Shown piece by piece: positions 59,982-64,000 of a stretch of DNA of 64,000 bases. The stretch comes from Allium sativum (lineage: Eukaryota > Streptophyta > Magnoliopsida > Asparagales > Amaryllidaceae): positions 572,988,577-573,052,576 of the forward strand of contig CM060915.1 in NCBI GenBank assembly GCA_030737875.1. Direction: 5' to 3'. Numbering within the stretch: position 1 is the stretch's first letter; every line of letters begins with the position of its first letter. The notes under the pieces are model-generated. The model saw only the letters and a list, made by a program, of their open reading frames with translations. It was not told the origin of the DNA and did not search any database. The position numbers were made by a program, and so were the translations under genes.

Positions 59982-61020
59982 AACCTGGAAGCAAAAATTA
60001 ACTCACTATTTATATAAAAACATGTGTCTCTTAAACTTCAAAAATCAGCAACTTCACATCCAATTGATTTTAGCCAAAACGATCAACTACAAAGTTGTGT
60101 AAAAGTCTATGTAGTTCATTTTAAAAATAGTATCGTGACTTTTGTTGTGTACATGGTGAGAAATTGCCAGATATGGGTAAAGAGGTCAATTTTGATCAAC
60201 GATCAACCACTGACTTAGCGAGTTTGAAATATACAATCTTGTTAGTGGTTGAAAATGGTGAATATTGATGGTGTCACAGAGATATTTAGTGAGGGAATTT
60301 TGGAGTTGAACTGTTTGGAGATTATGGTGAAATTCCGACGAAGGGGTCATTGAAGGGAGAAATGGTCGATGGTGGAGCAAGCTTGGATCATGGGGAAGAC
60401 GATGGAAAAGGTCGCTGCATCTCGAGTGGTATGAGGTGGAGTATTTAGCATGTTTCAGGGTTTAGTTCGTATTTTCGGTTATCGGTCTTCTGGCTGTTCG
60501 TGCGACCTGTGGGGGTTACCAGAAGTGGAGGGGTCAACTCCTGCATGTGCTTCGACGTGTGGAGAGAGGGGCGATGGGATTTTAGGTCGGAGTTTGGTCA
60601 GAGGTGGCGATGGGAGGCGGTTCCGTGCACCAGTGTTTTGTGAGTACATATATGGGTTCATCAAATTGGAGAGTCAAAAGGAGGAGCTGGAAGAAATGTA
60701 ATCGTCGCGTTGGTCGACGGTGACCATTGGAGGATGATCGACGTGTGGGTGGTGGCGCACCGGGCTCCGGCGTGGTGGTTGGTGTGTGCTCGTGCTGCCG
60801 TGCACGTATAAATGGTGTGGAAGAAGTTTTTCCTGAAGTTTGTTCCGTCAGAGATAAAAGAGGAGGATCGCGAGGATCGGATTTGCGTGTGTCCTTGGGG
60901 CTACGGCCCATTACTGAGTAAATGAATAAAATGGAAGATGAAAATTTGTCTTCAATGAACCAATATAAGTATATTTATATAAAAGTTGAGCTTGAAGTTG
61001 AAGTAAGGTCAGTGGAGTGT

Positions 61021-61474
61021 ATCAGTGAGCAATATTCGGTTCAAATCGAATTAATCGACTGAAACGATTCATTTCGATCAGGTTGGTTTTGAAAATAAAC
61101 CGTTTTTTTTTTTTTTTTTTTTTTTTTTGTTATCGATTTAACCGAAGTTCTAATTTACTATCTAATCTTTTGGTATTATAGCACTTTAATAATTAGTTTA
61201 GTTATATAATACAAAGGCATTTGTTGCAAGTAGATCAAACCTTATCATAAAACTAAAATTTACTATATAAAATTTCTTCAAACATGAATCAAAATTTTAC
61301 TTTGAGTGAATTCATTATTCGAATAATAATACAACATGAGCTCAGTTAAATCGGTTACTGACCAAATAAACCGAAATTAATTCGATTCAGTTTGGTATGG
61401 AAAAAATTGGTTTCAGTTCGATTTAATTTTTTTTTACCTCTAAACCAACCGACCGACCGAACGCTCACCCTTAT
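61021..61474. mobile_element. Second hAT-type MITE, 454 bp
   Basis: Ends ATCAGTGAGCAATATTCGGT and, in complement, ATAAGGGTGAGCGTTCGGT form imperfect inverted repeats, and inverted similarity continues inward (GAATTAAT … ATTAATTCG). Perfect 8-bp duplication TGGAGTGT at 61013-61020 and 61475-61482. Contains a 26-base T-run near 61106. No coding capacity. Confidence 0.85.
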
Positions 61475-61482
61475 TGGAGTGT

Positions 61483-62110
61483 GTTTTGTCTAGTAGGTGA
61501 AGTTTTGTGTCGACTCGAGTGGTTGTTGAGCTTGGCACGTAAAAACATTTAAATAATCAAACTTGATCTATAGAAAGAAATTTAATTTGGAATTGGAATA
61601 ACTTCTACATTCAGAATCTCTTTGGCTAATGATTCCGACGTTAGACCTGTTTTGACCTGTAGAATATATCTATATAATAGTAGATCCATAAATGACCATT
61701 TAGTTTATTGATAAATTAGTATCGATTGAATTTAATTACGTTAATCGTAATTATAATTTATAATTGACATCTGTAGATAGAAATAAACTTCGTTCTGTTA
61801 AAATTTGATTGGTTACATTAGATATTCGCGTTAGCACAAATAAACACTGCTTTGCCATTATGTTAAAAATGGACATGTGCTGATCTGTAAACCGGTTTTT
61901 ATCGAATGTTAATTATATTTTGTTTATAGAATTTACATATCTGTTAATTATGTAAATATGTGTGTTACAACATAAATGTCGTTATTGAATTTTTGGTAGC
62001 TTGTGCAAGTACCATGGGATTGCAAAGCCTTAGTCTATGAATGAAACAAGTGATTGAGTTTTAAAATCAGTCTAAGTGTTGATTTCAAAGTGAACAAATG
62101 AATAAGTTTG
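61483..62110. other. Unresolved end of the old LTR and flank
   Basis: AT-rich, no frame above 60 codons. GGTTACA at 61811-61817 is a possible LTR end but lacks support. Confidence 0.35.
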
Positions 62111-62430
62111 GTTTTATTATGGACTATTATTTAATTAACAATGATTTAGTAGTTAATTATTTTCTAATTAGTTATAATTTAGAAGTTAATTATTATTTAA
62201 TTAACAAATGATTTTGAAGTTAACTATTATTTAATTAACGATGGTTTAATATAAATGATTTTTTATTAAACTAATAATTGTGTAAAGGTTAATTATTATT
62301 TTGATTAATGATAATTTAGATATTTACTTTAATTAGCAACTAACATATTTTGATCTAATTTGTAAATTAATGATGGTTCAGAAGTTTAGAATTATTTTAA
62401 ATTATTTAAGACAATTAAGTTATTAATTTG
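62111..62430. repeat. Diverged AT-rich repeats of TAATTATTATTTAATTAAC
   Basis: At least six related units (for example AGTTAATTATTATTTAATTA, AGTTAACTATTATTTAATTA) lie 40-50 bases apart. It resembles a decayed minisatellite. Confidence 0.6.
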
Positions 62431-62521
62431 ACAAGGTTTAATTAGATTGTATTTTTTATTAATAGTATTTTTAATTGATTAATTATTTATAAGAAATGTT
62501 TAAACCTGATTAATAACTTTT

Positions 62522-63861
62522 TTTTTGAAAATTGGTTCGTTTTTAATATCCACTTTAAAAAAAATTACAAAAGTCAGGTTAACATACTAATCATTACAAA
62601 CTAAAACAAAAAGCGTACAAAAAACAGGAAATACAAGAAAATTTAAACTTAACTAACATAAATTCGGCTCAAGATGAGGCCTTCATCCCACTGTTGTGTG
62701 CAACTCGCTGCACCACATCTGTGCTAAGAGCTCCTCTTGTGCATGATCATTAACTGAAGATCATCACCCATTTCTATACATAATATGTTTTCAAAAGTGC
62801 ACCAGCACAACACCCTTGAAACAATTAGCACCTGAAAGCAGTAAATACATCTTCACTCTAAATAGAGATGGCAAAGGAAACTGCATTCCAACGACACAAA
62901 TTCTAACAGCATGTTTTCATAAGAATACTTGATGAATATTTGAATCTGGATGTAATCTTGTAAAACTGCACAAACTAACAGTTTTCTTAAATGTTGATGA
63001 AATCCAATACCATTTGCAGATGAAAACCATATGTAAAACAAAAATACATTTTTTGTTTGGCTTATAATGGTAAATTGGATTCAAAACTCAGAGAATCTAC
63101 ACGTAAAACGGTAAACAATCTACACACTAAGCCTAAAATTGTATCCCAATGGCACACAAAAATCAGTAGTATTATCTGAAACAATTCTTAGTAGTTGGCT
63201 TTGATTTACACCCAAATATCAGTTGTGTAAAACAAGTTGAAGAGCAGTCGGTTACAGATCTAACTTCGACCTACATATATATCCTCAAACAATCCATGGA
63301 ATGTTTAAGTCCAAACTAGAAGAACTATCATCAACTATACCAAATCGATGAGAAAACCATAAATCTGCAGTCAATAAATCAACAAAAATCAACAAAGTCA
63401 TAAACCCAATACCAAACTACAATATATCTTACCCAATCACCCATGCTGGTAGAGATCTAATTCGACAAAGCGGAGAGATCGGTTGGAGGATTTGGAACTG
63501 AAATATTTGTGCTGGAGAATGCCGGAACCTAAATCCACAATGGCTTGATCTTCCAATTGAACCAATCTGAACAAACGGTGAAAAACTGGGAAGAGTAGTT
63601 GTTTAATCTAGGTGATGCTTTAGATTAGAATCACCAATTTCCGAACTCACCGGTTGAGGGTAGATCTAGATCCGACATTTGGATCGTGAAAATATATTAA
63701 AGATTTGAGATGTCTTATCAACAAAAACCAAAAAAAGATTTCATTGAAGGTTGGTAAGAGGAAATCAGATAGAAATAAAAGATGTAATTAGGAATAGGGG
63801 ATAACTCATGCACAACGAAATTAGGCCAAAATGCATGTCTCCATTAATAAGCTTCCCTTGC
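62522..63861 (-). mobile_element. Retroposon with a LINE-like 3' tail
   Basis: A T-run at 62518-62526 followed by GAAAATTGGTTCG marks an A-tailed 3' end on the minus strand. The same tail sequence (CGAACCAATTTTC or GAACCAATTTTC plus A-run) ends the LINE at 49309. The flanks TTAATAACTTTT (62510-62521 and 63862-63873) form a 12-bp direct repeat. The body has no LINE protein. Its 5' half reads like a plant 5' UTR (pyrimidine-rich, TCTCTCCGCTTTG near 63470), and frames are short (longest about 62 codons at 62853-63041). It is probably a non-autonomous partner using LINE machinery. Confidence 0.65.
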
Positions 63862-63873
63862 TTAATAACTTTT

Positions 63874-64000
63874 ATAATAAGAGATATTTTGAGTGGATTA
63901 AGGATATTTTAAGTTATCGAATTAACTTAAGAAGTGCTTTAATAACTATTATAAGCAAAAGATTGTTGATTATATAAAAGAGTTTTACTTAGTAAATAAA
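63874..64000. other. AT-rich flank to window end
   Basis: Short repeats of GATATTTT and TTAATAACT; nothing else seen. Confidence 0.4.

Larger units (their letters stand above)
36516..61750 (+). mobile_element. Old LTR retrotransposon, heavily interrupted; right end unresolved
   Basis: LTR starts are TGTAACAACTTCG at 36516 and TGTAACATCCC at 55125, the second preceded by a polypurine tract. A degenerate Met-tRNA primer site follows the 5' LTR at 46947. The two LTRs match over about 2.9 kb once insertions are removed, but with far more divergence than the young pair. The LTR end and the first part of the interior are similar to those of the young element (20108-32728), so they are relatives. 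No gag or pol frame of its own remains. The 3' LTR end is not clear; 61.5-61.8 kb is an estimate. Confidence 0.7.
55125..61750 (+). repeat. 3' LTR of the old element with five inserts; end approximate
   Basis: Begins TGTAACATCCC. Homology to 36516-36744 and 44283-46670 is clear to about 61010. The inserts are listed separately. Past the second hAT MITE only weak similarity to 46680-46945 is seen, and no convincing LTR terminus or copy of ATTTG (the bases before 36516) was found. Confidence 0.65.

Noticed and set aside
60450..60921. Overlapping GC-richer frames of 61-109 codons on both strands
   Set aside because: They lie inside the old LTR and the homologous stretch near 46150-46560 does not keep the frames.
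61811..61817. GGTTACA as the 3' end of the old LTR
   Set aside because: No copy of the left flank ATTTG follows and the preceding 100 bases do not align with the other LTR end.

Overview
This is plant nuclear DNA, probably from a dicot with a large genome; the species cannot be read from the sequence. I conclude this from nested LTR retrotransposons of the chromodomain-bearing Ty3/gypsy (Tekay-like chromovirus) type, with initiator-Met tRNA primer sites, plus CACTA, Mutator-like and hAT elements, plant LINEs whose ORF1 looks like DUF4283, and remnants of FAR1-type and plant-mobile-domain (PMD) proteins. Almost the whole window is transposable elements inserted into one another. The only candidate host gene is a 115-codon ORF at 4330-4677 (minus), and it is tentative.

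Layout. 1-739: end of a CACTA-like element. 963-3676: a Mutator-like element with a perfect 9-bp target duplication, carrying a second Mutator-like element (1086-3124, its own perfect 9-bp duplication) that holds a broken FAR1-type transposase. 3686-6000: mostly unique AT-rich DNA with the small candidate gene. About 6000-10336 and 33540-36060: an old decayed element (palindromic repeat blocks at both edges, a PIF ORF1-like remnant, a PMD pseudogene). It was split by a chromovirus at 10337-33534 (duplication ATACC). That chromovirus has broken gag-pol and lacks the reverse transcriptase catalytic core. Its 3' LTR was split in turn by a young element at 20108-32728 (duplication TACAC) with two nearly identical LTRs of about 5.58 kb and only about 1.45 kb of non-coding interior.

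36516 to about 61.7 kb: an older LTR element distantly related to the young one. Its 5' LTR was split by a retroposon-like insert (36745-44266), which was itself split by a CACTA element (37992-43984, duplication CTA). Its interior holds a LINE (49309-54220, minus) with a long open ORF2. Its 3' LTR holds, in order, a MITE-like insert, a tRNA-derived SINE head, a hAT MITE, an ORF1-only LINE and a second hAT MITE. The two old LTRs serve as empty-site controls for each other. 62522-63861 is a retroposon whose 3' tail matches that of the LINE.

How the parts work together. No element in the window looks autonomous. The young giant-LTR element has no proteins and must have used a relative's machinery; its LTR is packed with stem-loops, including an eight-unit hairpin array with paired substitutions. 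A second hairpin array lies in the interior of the old relative. These arrays, the ORF1-only LINE and the shared LINE/retroposon tail are the most interesting signals. All boundaries were found by eye from direct repeats and termini.
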